A DNA stretch of 64,000 bases. Origin: Gaoshiqia sp050178015. GTDB lineage: Bacteria; Bacteroidota; Bacteroidia; Bacteroidales; Prolixibacteraceae. Below are positions 50,515 to 60,350 of this stretch, piece by piece. The DNA lies in assembly GCA_050178015.1 (NCBI GenBank), contig JBFXGM010000002.1, forward strand, positions 1-64,000, written 5' to 3'. The notes under the pieces were generated by a model, which was not told where the DNA came from, made no database searches, and worked only from the letters and a program-made list of their open reading frames with translations. Position numbers and translations under genes: made by a program. Position 1 is the stretch's first letter; each line of letters begins with the position of its first letter.

Positions 50515-52082
50515 TTTTTTATTGAAATAAATTCAGGGTTATTATCTTTTTGCTGAACAATGTGCAGTCTGAAATCCGGATCCTCCTGTTTGTATTCTTC
50601 CCGGATATGGCCGCCCCGGCTTTCTTTCCGTAGCAATGCCGACTTGGTGATTAACGTGCAAATTTCGGTGATTTGCCAAACCTTCAGAAGATTATAGTCT
50701 TGAATCTCAACCTGCATATTTTGCTTGATTTCTGCCAGGCGGCTCAGCGCCAAGGTCAGGTCTGCTTCGTTGCGGACAATACCAACATGTTGTGACATCA
50801 GATCAGCAATCTCATTCTTTATTTCCAGAAAAAAAGCCTCGTTTTCCTGCAAATTGGTAACCGGGACAGGCTGTCTAATTTCCAGCGGTTGCTTCACACA
50901 AGCGCCAGCTTTTTCGCTGGCGCGTTTCCCAAACACCAAACATTCGAGCAACGAATTACTGGCCAACCGGTTGGCCCCCATCACGCCGGTTGAAGCCACC
51001 TCGCCACAGGCAAAGAGACCGGGAATATTGGTTTCGCCATGCAAGCCGGTTTTAATACCACCCACCATGTAGTGAGCTGCAGGGGCGATGGGCAACAAAT
51101 CGGTGGTCATATCGTAACCAAACTCGGCCAGTTTCCGGGAGATATTTGAAAAGCGTTCTTTTATTTTGATCGGATTAAGGTGGCTCAGCGATAGATGTAC
51201 AAATGGCTGCTGGTCTTTTTTCATCTGCTTGTAAATTGAGAAAGCCACCACATCGCGCGGCGCCAGCTCGGCCAGCGGATGAATGTCTTTCATGAAACGT
51301 TGGCCGTGTTTATCCAATAGCCAGGCGCCTTCGCCCCGAACCGCCTCGCTGATCAGAAAGGCATCCTGATTTTCGACACACAAGGCCGAGGGGTGAAACT
51401 GGATGAATTCCATATCTTCGACCTGCGCACCGGCATCAAAAGCCAAGGCAATGCCATCGCCTGTGGCGGTGTGCGGGTTTGTGGTGCGGCTAAAAATCCG
51501 TGACAAGCCGCCGGTTGCCAAAATACAGGCGGGCGCTTGAAAAATCAGGTTTTCCCCGCTGACAAAATCCAGCGCCTGCGCCCCAACACATAAGCCATCC
51601 TGCATCAGCAAACGAGTGACAGCGGTATATTCAAAGGTTTGGATATTCTTTTGTTCCAACACTTTTTTCAGCATAAAACACGTAAGTTCCTTGCCGGTAG
51701 CATCACCGCCGGCGTGTAAAATCCGGCGCTTGCTGTGGCCTCCTTCCAGCCCAAGCACCAGTTTCCCGTCGCGCTGATCGAATTGCATCCCCATATCAAT
51801 CAATTCGCGGATACGGTCCTGCCCCTCATGAACAAGAATTTCCACAGCCTCCCGTTCACAGAGGCCACGTCCGGCCACCAAGGTATCCTCAATATGCAAT
51901 TCAGGTGAATCATCTTCAGCAATTACCCCGGCAATGCCGCCCTGTGCATAGTAGGAGTTGCTGGTGTCGAGTTGCGATTTGGTGATGATAGCAACAGTAC
52001 CGTGCCTGGAGGCATGATAGGCAGCCGTAAGCCCGGCCAGTCCGCTGCCAACAATGATGGTGTCAAAAATTTTCTTTTGCAT
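50511..52082 (-). CDS. nadB: L-aspartate oxidase
   Basis: The flavoenzyme that oxidises L-aspartate to iminoaspartate, the first step of de novo NAD synthesis. The 523 residues start with the FAD-binding 'GSGLAGLTAAYHASRHGTVA' (12-31) and contain 'SYYAQGGIAGVIAEDDSPEL', 'HAGGDATGKEL', 'EFIQFHPSALCV' and 'AAHYMVGGIKTGLHGETNI' with the catalytic Arg/His region. A quinolinate synthase gene (nadA) is not in the window. It is the first gene of the nadB-nadC-coaX operon. Confidence 0.97.
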   Translation of the reverse strand: MQKKIFDTIIVGSGLAGLTAAYHASRHGTVAIITKSQLDTSNSYYAQGGIAGVIAEDDSPELHIEDTLVAGRGLCEREAVEILVHEGQDRIRELIDMGMQFDQRDGKLVLGLEGGHSKRRILHAGGDATGKELTCFMLKKVLEQKNIQTFEYTAVTRLLMQDGLCVGAQALDFVSGENLIFQAPACILATGGLSRIFSRTTNPHTATGDGIALAFDAGAQVEDMEFIQFHPSALCVENQDAFLISEAVRGEGAWLLDKHGQRFMKDIHPLAELAPRDVVAFSIYKQMKKDQQPFVHLSLSHLNPIKIKERFSNISRKLAEFGYDMTTDLLPIAPAAHYMVGGIKTGLHGETNIPGLFACGEVASTGVMGANRLASNSLLECLVFGKRASEKAGACVKQPLEIRQPVPVTNLQENEAFFLEIKNEIADLMSQHVGIVRNEADLTLALSRLAEIKQNMQVEIQDYNLLKVWQITEICTLITKSALLRKESRGGHIREEYKQEDPDFRLHIVQQKDNNPEFISIKK

Positions 52083-52114
52083 GAAAGCTGCAACCTCTCT
52101 TGTTTATTGACCGG

Positions 52115-52122
52115 CAAAGTTA
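52115..52122 (-). promoter_or_regulatory. -7 box TAACTTTG of the nadB operon
   Basis: TAACTTTG on the minus strand fully matches TAnnTTTG, 32 bases upstream of the nadB start. The -33 place at 19 bases reads TTAC, so the match there is poor. Confidence 0.5.
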
Positions 52123-52446
52123 TAAATTCTGCCCATTTGCCGTAAAATAATGTACAGGATGTTTCCATTTCTACCTTTGAAAAACTTTTAAATGCGCTAA
52201 CTGTTTTTTTTCATAAACCGCGGTAAAAAAGTACCGGGCATCGCGTCAGGTTGACATCAAACCCTTGCTATTCCCGATGTTAACAGACAGAAAAGAGAAA
52301 CATGTTTAGTTGACACTTATACTAATTTTATTGACGAATAAAAGGAACGACATTAAACCTACAGACCGAGAATTCATCTAAGCTGCATCATTTCTGTTAA
52401 GAAGAATCGGAGATACCGTCCCCTTCTGTAAAAATGCAGAAACAAC

Positions 52447-52454
52447 TACATTTG
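52447..52454 (+). promoter_or_regulatory. -7 box TACATTTG of the RND efflux operon
   Basis: TACATTTG matches TAnnTTTG and lies 31 bases upstream of the start at 52486. TTCTG near 52424-52428 is a weak -33 candidate at about the right distance. Confidence 0.5.
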
Positions 52455-52485
52455 CAAAATTCAAAAAAGAAGACGAGTAAACCTT

Positions 52486-53658
52486 ATGAAAATGGAAAAA
52501 ATGAGTTGGAGAAAAATCACTTTTGTAGTCATTGCACTGTTCATCTTGCTCGGAGGGTCGGCTGCCCTGTCGTGGCTTTTTGTATCCATGAAACCGGAGC
52601 CGCCGCAAGGGCCAGACACGACAATCAAACGTTTTGTAAAAGCTCAGCCGACAGCCTATACCGAAGTAGTTTCGCCACTAAAAAGAGAGGGCCGGGTTGT
52701 TTCCGGAAACGATGTCCTGCTGGTTTCGGAAGCTGCCGGGAAAATTGAAAAAGGAGCCGTTGCCCTGAAAAAAGGTACGTCATTTAAAAAAGGGCAATTG
52801 TTGGCCACCATTTATAAGGATGAAGCCGAACTAGCGCTCAAAGCCCGTAAAAGTCAATTCCTCCATGCATTTACCAACATCCTGCCCGACATGAAAGTTG
52901 ACTTTCCGGATGATTACCCCACTTTCCTGGACTATTTCAACCAAGTTGATTTAGAGAACCCGCTACCCATGTTGCCAATCCCCAAAAATGAAAAACTCAA
53001 AATATTTTTGGCCAGCCGCTCGGTTTTAAATGAATATTATAGTATTCTTCAGGACGAAAAAAACCTGGAACGCCGTTCACTGTACGCACCGTTTAATGGC
53101 ACATTTACCCAAGTTAACTTTGAGGCTGGCGCTTATGTGAATGCAGGGAGCCAGATTGCCCGCATGATCCGAACCGATATGCTGGAGATAGAAGTCCCTG
53201 TTGAAAACGACAATAGCAAATGGATCAGGCTGGGCGACAAAGTAATCGTCCACTCGGGCTACACCGATCAGGTATTGCCCGGCACGGTTACCCGGAAGGC
53301 CGACTTCGTTGAAGCCAATACCCAGTCGCGGAGCATTTTTGTGCAGGTACAAACCTACTCAAACGAAGACCTGCTAACCGGCGAGTACAAGGTGGTAGAA
53401 TTTCCAGGCCAAAAAATCGTTGGCGCTATGGAGATCCCCCGAAGTGCGGTATTCAACTCAAACGTAGTATTTACCATTGTGGACGGCAAACTGAAAAAGG
53501 CTGAAATCAACATTCTGAAAATCAACGAAACCACCTTGCTGTTTAATGGGCTGGATGAAGGCGCCCTTGTGGTTACCGAAGCCCTGATCAATGTTAAGGA
53601 AAACCTGCCTGTTGAAGTATTGGCACCGAAACAAAATCAACCCGTAAAACTGAACTAG
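52486..53658 (+). CDS. RND efflux periplasmic adaptor (HlyD/AcrA family)
   Basis: The membrane fusion protein of the pump, 390 residues. A membrane anchor lies at about 8-30 (ITFVVIALFILLGGSAALSWLF). The lipoyl-like and barrel domains follow ('VVSGNDVLLVSEAAGKIEKG', 'SLYAPFNGTFTQVNFEAGAYVNAGSQIARMI'). The hairpin between is short compared with AcrA. Starts at 52486 or 52492 (MEKMSWRKITF) are equally possible. It precedes the pump gene by one base. Confidence 0.92.
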   Translation: MKMEKMSWRKITFVVIALFILLGGSAALSWLFVSMKPEPPQGPDTTIKRFVKAQPTAYTEVVSPLKREGRVVSGNDVLLVSEAAGKIEKGAVALKKGTSFKKGQLLATIYKDEAELALKARKSQFLHAFTNILPDMKVDFPDDYPTFLDYFNQVDLENPLPMLPIPKNEKLKIFLASRSVLNEYYSILQDEKNLERRSLYAPFNGTFTQVNFEAGAYVNAGSQIARMIRTDMLEIEVPVENDNSKWIRLGDKVIVHSGYTDQVLPGTVTRKADFVEANTQSRSIFVQVQTYSNEDLLTGEYKVVEFPGQKIVGAMEIPRSAVFNSNVVFTIVDGKLKKAEINILKINETTLLFNGLDEGALVVTEALINVKENLPVEVLAPKQNQPVKLN

Positions 53659-53659
53659 C

Positions 53660-56600
53660 ATGAGGAAAATCGTCGAACTATTTGTCAGGTTCCCGTTTTA
53701 CGCCAACCTGATTGTGCTTTTTTTGCTGGTTGTAGGAGGGTTGAGCCTGGCCTCCATGAAACTGTCGTTTTTCCCCGAACGACCATCAAAAATGATTTTT
53801 GTCCGGGTAGCCTACCCGGGCGCCTCGCCCGTAGAGATGGAAGAAGGGGTAACCTCGCGCATTGAAGAAGCCGTACGGGGCATCCCCGGCATTTACGAAA
53901 TAACCTCTACTTCGTCCGAAAACTTTGCCAGCGTGCAAATCGAAATTACCGGCGAATTTGATATCGACGAAACACTCATCGAGGTGAAAAATGCTGTCGA
54001 TGGGATTTCGTCCTTTCCAACAGCCGCCGAGCGCCCCATCGTTTATAAACAGCGCACCACCTCGCCGGCCATGCAGCTCATGGTCACCGGCGATGTGGAC
54101 CTGCTCACCCTGAAAGATTATGCGCAACAGGTGGAGGAAGATTTCCTGTCATCCGGTCTGATCAGCCAGGTAAACCTGTCCGGTTACCCCGATCTTGAAA
54201 TATCAGTGGAGGCCAAAGAACAAGATTTGCTTCGCTACGGCCTGACTTTCAGCGACATTCAAAATGCCATCATCCAAAACAACCGCGACGTTTCCGGCGG
54301 GCAATTGCGCTCGTTAGACGAGGAAATGCTAATCCGGTTGCGGTCGCGCAGCGCCGACCCCATCAAAATCGGCAACATCGTGGTAAAGGCCAATGCCGAC
54401 GGAAGTGTTATCCACCTGCGCGAAGTAGCCATCATCAAAAAGAAATTCTCGGACCTGAGCCCAAACAAAGCGCTCGAAAAAGGAAATCCGGTCATCCGTA
54501 TTTTCATCTCCAAACTGATTTCGGAAGACCTGGGCGACATCGACCAATATATCAGCACCTACGTGGCCGAGTTCAACCAAAAAACTTCCGGAGTGGAACT
54601 GGTCGTCACCCGCTCGTTCCTGGACCTGCTGAAAAGCCGCCTGGACCTGTTGCTGGTCAACGGCGGACAGGGGCTACTGCTGGTCGTTCTTGCGCTGGCC
54701 ATTATGCTGAGCCTCCGGTTGTCGTTTTGGGTGGCCTGGGGAATCCCGGCCTCCTTCCTGGCCATGTTTATCGTAGCCAACCTGTCGGGCATAACCATCA
54801 ACATGATCTCCCTGTTCGGGATGATCCTGGTCATTGGTATTTTGGTTGATGACGGGATTGTGATCGGAGAGAATATTTTTCAGCATTTCGAAATGGGCAA
54901 AACCCCCATCAAGGCTGCTGTTGATGGCACGATGGAAGTTATACCCGCAGTACTGACCTCTGTCACGACGACCATTGTGGCCTTCTCTCCGTTGTTTTTT
55001 ATTTCCGGCCAAATGGAAATGATGTTCGAAATGGCTTTCATTGTTTGTGTGAGCCTAGCCTTTTCGCTGTTCGAATCTTTCTTTGTGCTGCCGGCACATT
55101 TGGGCAACGCCCGGGTTTTGAGTGAAAAAACCCTCCACGAGAAAGCCCATGGCCTGAGAAAATATATCGAGAAATTCTTCTCCTGGCTGCGCGATTATGC
55201 CTACCACGGCGTACTGAAACTGGTCATCGAATGGCGGTATGTTGTCATTGCCCTGCCGCTGGCCATGATTTTGATTACTTATGGGTTATTGGGCGGTCAA
55301 ATCATCAAAACCACTTTCTTCCCGCGGATGGAGTTCGACTCATTCAATGTAAACATTGCCTTCACCCCCGGTTCGGGCGAGAAACAGACCATGGAATACC
55401 TGGCCCGTTTTGAGGAGGCGGTTTGGACCGTAAATGAAGAACTGAAAAACGATTATAACGATACGCTGGACATTATTGAATACTGCACTGTCAATATCGG
55501 TTCCGGTTTCGACGGACAGGAAAGCGGTTCCCACACCGGCAACCTGTTTGTGTCGCCCCGCAATTCGGAAGAAACGAATATCAGCTCGTATGAAATCATC
55601 GGGCGTGTGCGGGAAAAGATTGGCCCGGTGCCCGAAGCTGTAAAATACACAATCGGTGCGCAAAGCCGTTTTGGCCTCCCGGTATCTATTGGCCTGCAAT
55701 CGCGAAATACCGAAGAACTGGAACAAGCACAGGCTTATGTGATTGAACGGCTGCAGGACATGCCCCAGTTGAAAGACGTGGTAAACAACAACGCTCTCGG
55801 GAAACAGGAAATTCTGCTCAAACTGAAACCCAAAGCTTACATGCTAGGATTCAACGAGGGAATGATCGCCGATCAGGTCCGCCAGGGATTTTATGGAGGA
55901 CAGGCCCAGCGCTTGCAGGTTGGCCGCGACGAGTTGCGCGTTTGGGTTCGCTACCCTGCCCACGACCGCGAACAACTCGGACAACTTGAGCGAATGAAGT
56001 TCAAAACACCCTCAGGCGAATACCCGCTAATTGAACTGGTGGATTATGAAATGAAACGCGGCCCGGTAAATATTCAGCGTTTTAATGGCCGCCGCGAAAT
56101 CCGTGTTAACGCCGACCTGGTTGACCCGGACGCTTCGGTAACAGAAATCCTGGAACAAGTCCGGGCCGAAATCATTCCCGACCTGAACGTGCTTTACCCC
56201 GGAATCCAAGTGGAATACCAGGGGCAACAACGCGAGGGCCAACGCAACATGAAAGATATGATGCTTTATTTTCCATTGGCGTTTCTGGCCATTGTCTTTA
56301 TCCTGATGATCAACTTCCGCTCGTTTGAGCAACCGCTAATCATCCTGGTGATGATTCCCATTTCCATTCTGGGCGCCATCTGGGGCCACGGCATCCACGG
56401 AAAACCCGTTTCTATGCTGAGTTTGTGGGGAATTGTCGCGCTTTCGGGGGTTGTCATCAACGATTCGGTGGTTTTCCTGTCGAAGTTTAACCTGCTAATC
56501 GAAGAGGGCTTTAAAGTAAAAGAAGCCGTCCTTCAAGCCGGGAAATCACGCTTGCGCCCAATTATCCTAACCACGCTCACCACGTCGGCCGGCTTGTTCC

Positions 56601-56884
56601 CCATTGTACTCGAACGGAGCTTTCAGGCGCAATTCCTCATCCCGATGGCCATTTCATTGGTGTACGGGGTGGCATTCGGCACTTTGTTCATCCTGCTGTT
56701 TTTCCCGGCATTAATTGTCGTGCTGAATGATGTCCGCCGGCTCCTCCGTCAATGGTGGCATGGACGTGCCTTCAAGCCAGAGGAAGTGGAGATTGCCTAC
56801 ATCAATGCACAGAGACGATACGATGAAAAAACACCCGAAGAAATTAATGCAGACAAAAAAGACAGATACTATGATACGATATAG
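53660..56884 (+). CDS. RND family efflux pump (AcrB/MexB-like permease)
   Basis: An inner membrane proton-driven transporter of 1074 residues. It has the duplicated layout: membrane helix 1 at about 14-32, a large periplasmic loop to 330, helices 2-6, another loop (about 560-860) and helices 8-12. The proton relay pair is intact in helix 4 ('GILVDDGIVIGENIFQH'). The N-terminus lacks the usual cytosolic start but is normal for the family. Substrate specificity cannot be read; the sequence is closer to uncharacterised Bacteroidota RND pumps than to heavy-metal pumps. It shares an operon with adaptor and TolC. Confidence 0.95.
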   Translation: MRKIVELFVRFPFYANLIVLFLLVVGGLSLASMKLSFFPERPSKMIFVRVAYPGASPVEMEEGVTSRIEEAVRGIPGIYEITSTSSENFASVQIEITGEFDIDETLIEVKNAVDGISSFPTAAERPIVYKQRTTSPAMQLMVTGDVDLLTLKDYAQQVEEDFLSSGLISQVNLSGYPDLEISVEAKEQDLLRYGLTFSDIQNAIIQNNRDVSGGQLRSLDEEMLIRLRSRSADPIKIGNIVVKANADGSVIHLREVAIIKKKFSDLSPNKALEKGNPVIRIFISKLISEDLGDIDQYISTYVAEFNQKTSGVELVVTRSFLDLLKSRLDLLLVNGGQGLLLVVLALAIMLSLRLSFWVAWGIPASFLAMFIVANLSGITINMISLFGMILVIGILVDDGIVIGENIFQHFEMGKTPIKAAVDGTMEVIPAVLTSVTTTIVAFSPLFFISGQMEMMFEMAFIVCVSLAFSLFESFFVLPAHLGNARVLSEKTLHEKAHGLRKYIEKFFSWLRDYAYHGVLKLVIEWRYVVIALPLAMILITYGLLGGQIIKTTFFPRMEFDSFNVNIAFTPGSGEKQTMEYLARFEEAVWTVNEELKNDYNDTLDIIEYCTVNIGSGFDGQESGSHTGNLFVSPRNSEETNISSYEIIGRVREKIGPVPEAVKYTIGAQSRFGLPVSIGLQSRNTEELEQAQAYVIERLQDMPQLKDVVNNNALGKQEILLKLKPKAYMLGFNEGMIADQVRQGFYGGQAQRLQVGRDELRVWVRYPAHDREQLGQLERMKFKTPSGEYPLIELVDYEMKRGPVNIQRFNGRREIRVNADLVDPDASVTEILEQVRAEIIPDLNVLYPGIQVEYQGQQREGQRNMKDMMLYFPLAFLAIVFILMINFRSFEQPLIILVMIPISILGAIWGHGIHGKPVSMLSLWGIVALSGVVINDSVVFLSKFNLLIEEGFKVKEAVLQAGKSRLRPIILTTLTTSAGLFPIVLERSFQAQFLIPMAISLVYGVAFGTLFILLFFPALIVVLNDVRRLLRQWWHGRAFKPEEVEIAYINAQRRYDEKTPEEINADKKDRYYDTI

Positions 56885-58163
56885 CCTGCTAGTGGCCATC
56901 CTTTTCATCACATGCTCCGGGTTTGGGCAGCAAGAGCTCAGTTTGACAAATGCCATCCGGATTGCCCTGGACAATAATTACGACCTGCAACTTACCCGAC
57001 AGGACGAACAAATTGCAGCGATCAGAAACAATTGGGGAACGGCTGGACGCTACCCTTACGTAAACTTATCCCTTGAGTCGCGAAACAACATCAACGAAAA
57101 TCAGGCAGAAGATTATGTCCAGAATCAATACCTGGGTACTGCCAGTGTGAGCTGGACGCTGTTTGACGGGTTTTCCGTACGTATCAATAAACAAAAACTG
57201 GATGAACTGGAAGAGCTCTCGCGACAAAACACGGGCATCATGATTGAAGGAACGATTCAATCAGTAGTGCTTGCTTATTATTCCGTTTTGCTCGAAAAGG
57301 AAAAGCTGGAAGTTTACCGCGATGTGATGAACCTGTCGGAGGATTTGTACAACAGGGCAGTGGCAAAAAAAGATTTTGGCACTGCCGTTACGTATGATGT
57401 GCTCCAGGCACAAAATGCGTTTCTGGCAGACAAATCGGCTTTTTTGGCGCAAGAGGTAGCCCATAAAAACGCCTTGCGCGATCTTAATTACCTGATGGCA
57501 GTGACCAATAATCCGGATTATCAGTTCACCAGTGAATTTTCGGCCATCCCGGTTGACTATTCCCTGGCCGAACTCTCCGAACAAATGATGGCCAACAACA
57601 AAAGCCTGAAAAATCAATACATCAACCAAAACTTGCTGAAGAATGCAGTTGCCCTGGCCAAAAGCGATTTTTATCCGTCGCTGGCGTTTGCCGGTGGCAT
57701 AACCGGCTCAAGGTTAGGTACCGATTATGAAACGCGTGGTGTCAGCTGGGGCAATTCAGCCAATCTTTACGGGAACCTCACGTTGAGCTTAAACCTGTTT
57801 AGTGGCGGAAACCGGAAACGTGCCAAACAAATTGCCGAAATTGAACAAAGCATGGGCGATGTGAAACTGGAGCAGATGAAACATGAACTGGACAACCAGC
57901 TAGCCAATATTTTTGAATATTACCTGGTGCGCAAAGAATTGCTGAACGTGGCTGCCGAAAACCTGGCTACAGCCAACCTAAACCTGCAAATCAGCCGGGA
58001 AAAATTCGAAAGCGGCGCCATCAATTCGTTCAACTTCCGTGATGTGCAAAACCTTTATTTAAGCGCGGCACTTCGGGAACTGGAAGCCATTTACAACTTT
58101 ATCGATACACATACCAGCTTGTTGCGGATGACCGGGAGCATCATTCAGCAATACGAGCAATAA
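56871..58163 (+). CDS. TolC-family outer membrane efflux protein of the RND system
   Basis: The outer membrane channel of the RND system. From the ATG at 56871 (MIRYSLLVAILFITCSGFGQ) it has 430 residues and a good signal peptide; a longer frame from 56727 lies wholly inside the pump gene and is not credible. The start overlaps the pump stop by 14 bases. Both TolC halves are visible, each with 'LTNAIRIALDNNYDL'-like start and the hairpin 'ISREKFESGAINSFNFRDVQNLYL' at the end. A convergent dehydrogenase gene follows. Confidence 0.93.
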   Translation: MIRYSLLVAILFITCSGFGQQELSLTNAIRIALDNNYDLQLTRQDEQIAAIRNNWGTAGRYPYVNLSLESRNNINENQAEDYVQNQYLGTASVSWTLFDGFSVRINKQKLDELEELSRQNTGIMIEGTIQSVVLAYYSVLLEKEKLEVYRDVMNLSEDLYNRAVAKKDFGTAVTYDVLQAQNAFLADKSAFLAQEVAHKNALRDLNYLMAVTNNPDYQFTSEFSAIPVDYSLAELSEQMMANNKSLKNQYINQNLLKNAVALAKSDFYPSLAFAGGITGSRLGTDYETRGVSWGNSANLYGNLTLSLNLFSGGNRKRAKQIAEIEQSMGDVKLEQMKHELDNQLANIFEYYLVRKELLNVAAENLATANLNLQISREKFESGAINSFNFRDVQNLYLSAALRELEAIYNFIDTHTSLLRMTGSIIQQYEQ

Positions 58164-58198
58164 CACAAAAAGCAAATTGAAAAACGGCTGTAGCATCT

Positions 58199-58218
58199 CA
58201 AAAGCAGCGGCCGCTTTT
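58199..58218. terminator. Possible bidirectional terminator between tolC and the YiaK-type gene
   Basis: AAAAGC and GCTTTT flank AGCGGCC in the 68-base gap between convergent genes. The stem is short. The position is suitable, but the structure is only moderately convincing. Confidence 0.35.
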
Positions 58219-58231
58219 CATTGCCTGTTTT

Positions 58232-59242
58232 TCACAACTGACATACCTTTTCCCAGACAATCGGGCTGACCGGAATTCCCAGCAACAGGTTTTCCTCTCT
58301 TGTTTTCAAAACTTGCTGTCCCGGATAACGGATTTCAGTATTTCCATCTACCGGAGTTGCCGACAGGTAATCTGAAAGGATTTGCTGAAGTGTCTTTTCA
58401 ATCAACGGGTAATTGGATAAACTTTTCAGATCGATAGCAATGAAAACCTGGGAAACGCCATACTCATCCCCACCCTGTTTGTTAATGGCCGAAGTGGATA
58501 ACCCAGCCGACAAAATGGTGGCCAGCAAATCAAGCATCAGCGACAACCCGGCGCCTTTCCAATACCCGATGGGCAACGCCCTTCCGGTTTGCAGAATTTC
58601 GGCGGGATCGGTTGTCATTTCACCAGCCTGGCTAAAACCTCCGGGTTGCGGTAGTTTCCCTCCACGGCCAGCCAAATCTTCCATCTTCCCATACGAATAT
58701 TGCGACATGGCCATATCTAACACAATGGCTTCGCTGCCATACGGGATGCCAATCACCAACGGATTGTTTCCCAGTTTACTTTCGCGGGCGCCCCAGCCCG
58801 GCAAGTTGGCAATGGTATTGGTCCAGCCAATGAACGCAAAACCTTGTTTAGCACAGTGCCATCCATAAGTTCCACCACGCATCCAATGATTGGTATTGGC
58901 AAGGGCCACCAGTCCCAGTCCGTTCGCGGCAGCCAGTTTCATACTACGTCCTGCAGCCTGCATGGCATTCAACGGGCCAGGGCCAAGTTGCCCGTCCCAT
59001 TGTTCCAGATTACCCATGCCCGAAACTTTTCGGGGTTCTGCCTGAACATGTATGTGTCCCTTTCGGATATACTCCACAAAACGCGGGAAACGGTTGACGC
59101 CGTGGGAATAGACACCATCCAGGCTGTTTTCTGCGAAAATACGGGCACACAATTCCGCCTTTTCCCGTTCAAAACCCAACCTCTGCAAAACAGCCTGAAA
59201 CTGCTCGTGCATTTCGGCAAATGAAATTCGAAGCATTGTCAT
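58232..59242 (-). CDS. YiaK-type malate/L-lactate dehydrogenase family oxidoreductase (2,3-diketo-L-gulonate reductase-like)
   Basis: A cytosolic NAD(P)-dependent reductase of 336 residues in the Ldh2 fold, which is not a Rossmann fold. Matches to YiaK include 'DGVYSHGVNRFPRFVEYI' (catalytic His), 'LANTNHWMRGGTYGWHCAKQG' (substrate-loop His) and 'WTNTIANLPGWGARESKLGNNPLVIGIP'. YiaK reduces 2,3-diketo-L-gulonate in ascorbate or sugar-acid use. The rest of that pathway is not in the window, so the substrate is likely but not sure. It is monocistronic by context. Confidence 0.88.
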   Translation of the reverse strand: MTMLRISFAEMHEQFQAVLQRLGFEREKAELCARIFAENSLDGVYSHGVNRFPRFVEYIRKGHIHVQAEPRKVSGMGNLEQWDGQLGPGPLNAMQAAGRSMKLAAANGLGLVALANTNHWMRGGTYGWHCAKQGFAFIGWTNTIANLPGWGARESKLGNNPLVIGIPYGSEAIVLDMAMSQYSYGKMEDLAGRGGKLPQPGGFSQAGEMTTDPAEILQTGRALPIGYWKGAGLSLMLDLLATILSAGLSTSAINKQGGDEYGVSQVFIAIDLKSLSNYPLIEKTLQQILSDYLSATPVDGNTEIRYPGQQVLKTREENLLLGIPVSPIVWEKVCQL

Positions 59243-59308
59243 TCCCGTTAATTTTAAGTTTGTTACAAGCCAATTTTACGGCAACCCGCGCATGAAGTTC
59301 AACGGTTT

Positions 59309-59338
59309 TAAAAAAGGCCTGCCACCGGCAAACCTTTT
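59309..59338 (-). terminator. Terminator of the barrel gene and its operon
   Basis: In minus-strand order, AAAAGG, GCC, GGC and CCTTTT form an interrupted stem followed by TTTT. It lies 25-54 bases after the barrel gene stop. Confidence 0.5.
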
Positions 59339-59362
59339 CGTTCTGTTTTCTGAATGAATGCG

Positions 59363-60292
59363 TTAGAAATTGATGAGACTAATGCCAATACTGAAGGGGA
59401 ATAGCTCGGGCCCTTTATCGTCCTTGAACAATGGCGCGAGACTGTAAGTGGCGTATAACGAAATGTCTTTCAACCCCACCCGTGCAACTGCGGCATATTT
59501 AAACGGGTTGATATTGAAACTTCCTCGATCTTTGATTTTTGAGTTATCGGCCTTGATTTTGGTATGCGACCCCAGGTTGATCCCGCCTACCATTCCTCCG
59601 GAAATAAACAACTGGTTGGACTTCCCGTTCACCGGGACCTGGAATTCGAGCATCAACGGAACCGTCAGGTAGGAAACTACCAACTTTGATTTTTCAAAAT
59701 TATCATCCGCTACCGGGAAAGGCCGGACCAGTCCATCCTCGGCTTTATCAATCGTAAGTTGATTGTCAAAGCGATAGTTATTCATCGACAAGCCCATGCC
59801 GGTTACCAGGCCAACACGTTCATCTTTCAGACTAATATTATACTCTATGAAGTTCAGGTTGACTTCCAACGACTTGGGCTGGTCGAGGTCCATAAATTCT
59901 TCAGTCCCGGCTCCGTACAGGCTGTAATCGGCCTTGGCCAACCCATTCACGCCCAATTCCAGCCCCGACCAATGCCCGTTAAATCGTTTGCGCTTGTGGT
60001 CGCGCCATTCCGAATCATCATCCCAACGATCCTCCCGGCGAATATTCACATAGGTTTTGTGGTCGCCTTCCACAATTTCGATATTCCGACGGCCAACCCG
60101 GATGTTGGTCGTATCACCGTGATAATTATCGCGGATATTGATGTGGTCATTCAGTAAGCTAACCTCGGTGTGTTCAGCATCTTCGGTAACTTCAACCAGT
60201 TTCTTGGTCAACACTTTCACATCGGTTGTATCCTGCGCCTGCACGGCCAAAACAATCAACAGGATCAGAGAAAGAGAAAGTAATCGTTTCAT
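59363..60292 (-). CDS. Outer membrane beta-barrel protein downstream of an ECF/anti-sigma pair
   Basis: A 309-residue exported protein from the ATG at 60292 (MKRLLSLSLILLIVLAVQAQ), with a clean signal peptide; the longer frame begins with TTG inside the anti-sigma gene. Residues 25-115 are charged and low in complexity ('IRDNYHGDTTNIRVGRRNIEI', 'DRWDDDSEWRDHKRKRF'). The barrel covers about 120-309 (OMP_b-brl type), with strands like 'GLELGVNGLAKADYSLYG' and an end 'LFPFSIGISLINF'. It is probably a target or partner of the ECF system encoded upstream. No enzyme motif is seen. Confidence 0.82.
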   Translation of the reverse strand: MKRLLSLSLILLIVLAVQAQDTTDVKVLTKKLVEVTEDAEHTEVSLLNDHINIRDNYHGDTTNIRVGRRNIEIVEGDHKTYVNIRREDRWDDDSEWRDHKRKRFNGHWSGLELGVNGLAKADYSLYGAGTEEFMDLDQPKSLEVNLNFIEYNISLKDERVGLVTGMGLSMNNYRFDNQLTIDKAEDGLVRPFPVADDNFEKSKLVVSYLTVPLMLEFQVPVNGKSNQLFISGGMVGGINLGSHTKIKADNSKIKDRGSFNINPFKYAAVARVGLKDISLYATYSLAPLFKDDKGPELFPFSIGISLINF

Positions 60293-60350
60293 AGCTTTAT
60301 AAGTTAAATTTTGACGTATGACGGGCAGCTGTTCGCGAAAGTTACAGGTG

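Larger units (their letters stand above)
52083..52485. other. Divergent promoter region between nadB and the RND operon
   Basis: About 400 bases with two -7 boxes on opposite strands (52115-52122 and 52447-52454). I see no gene, repeat or clear operator in the rest. Confidence 0.55.

Noticed and set aside
56727..56870. Extended N-terminus of the TolC protein
   Set aside because: It lies entirely within the pump gene and has no family-like sequence; the ATG at 56871 gives a normal signal peptide.
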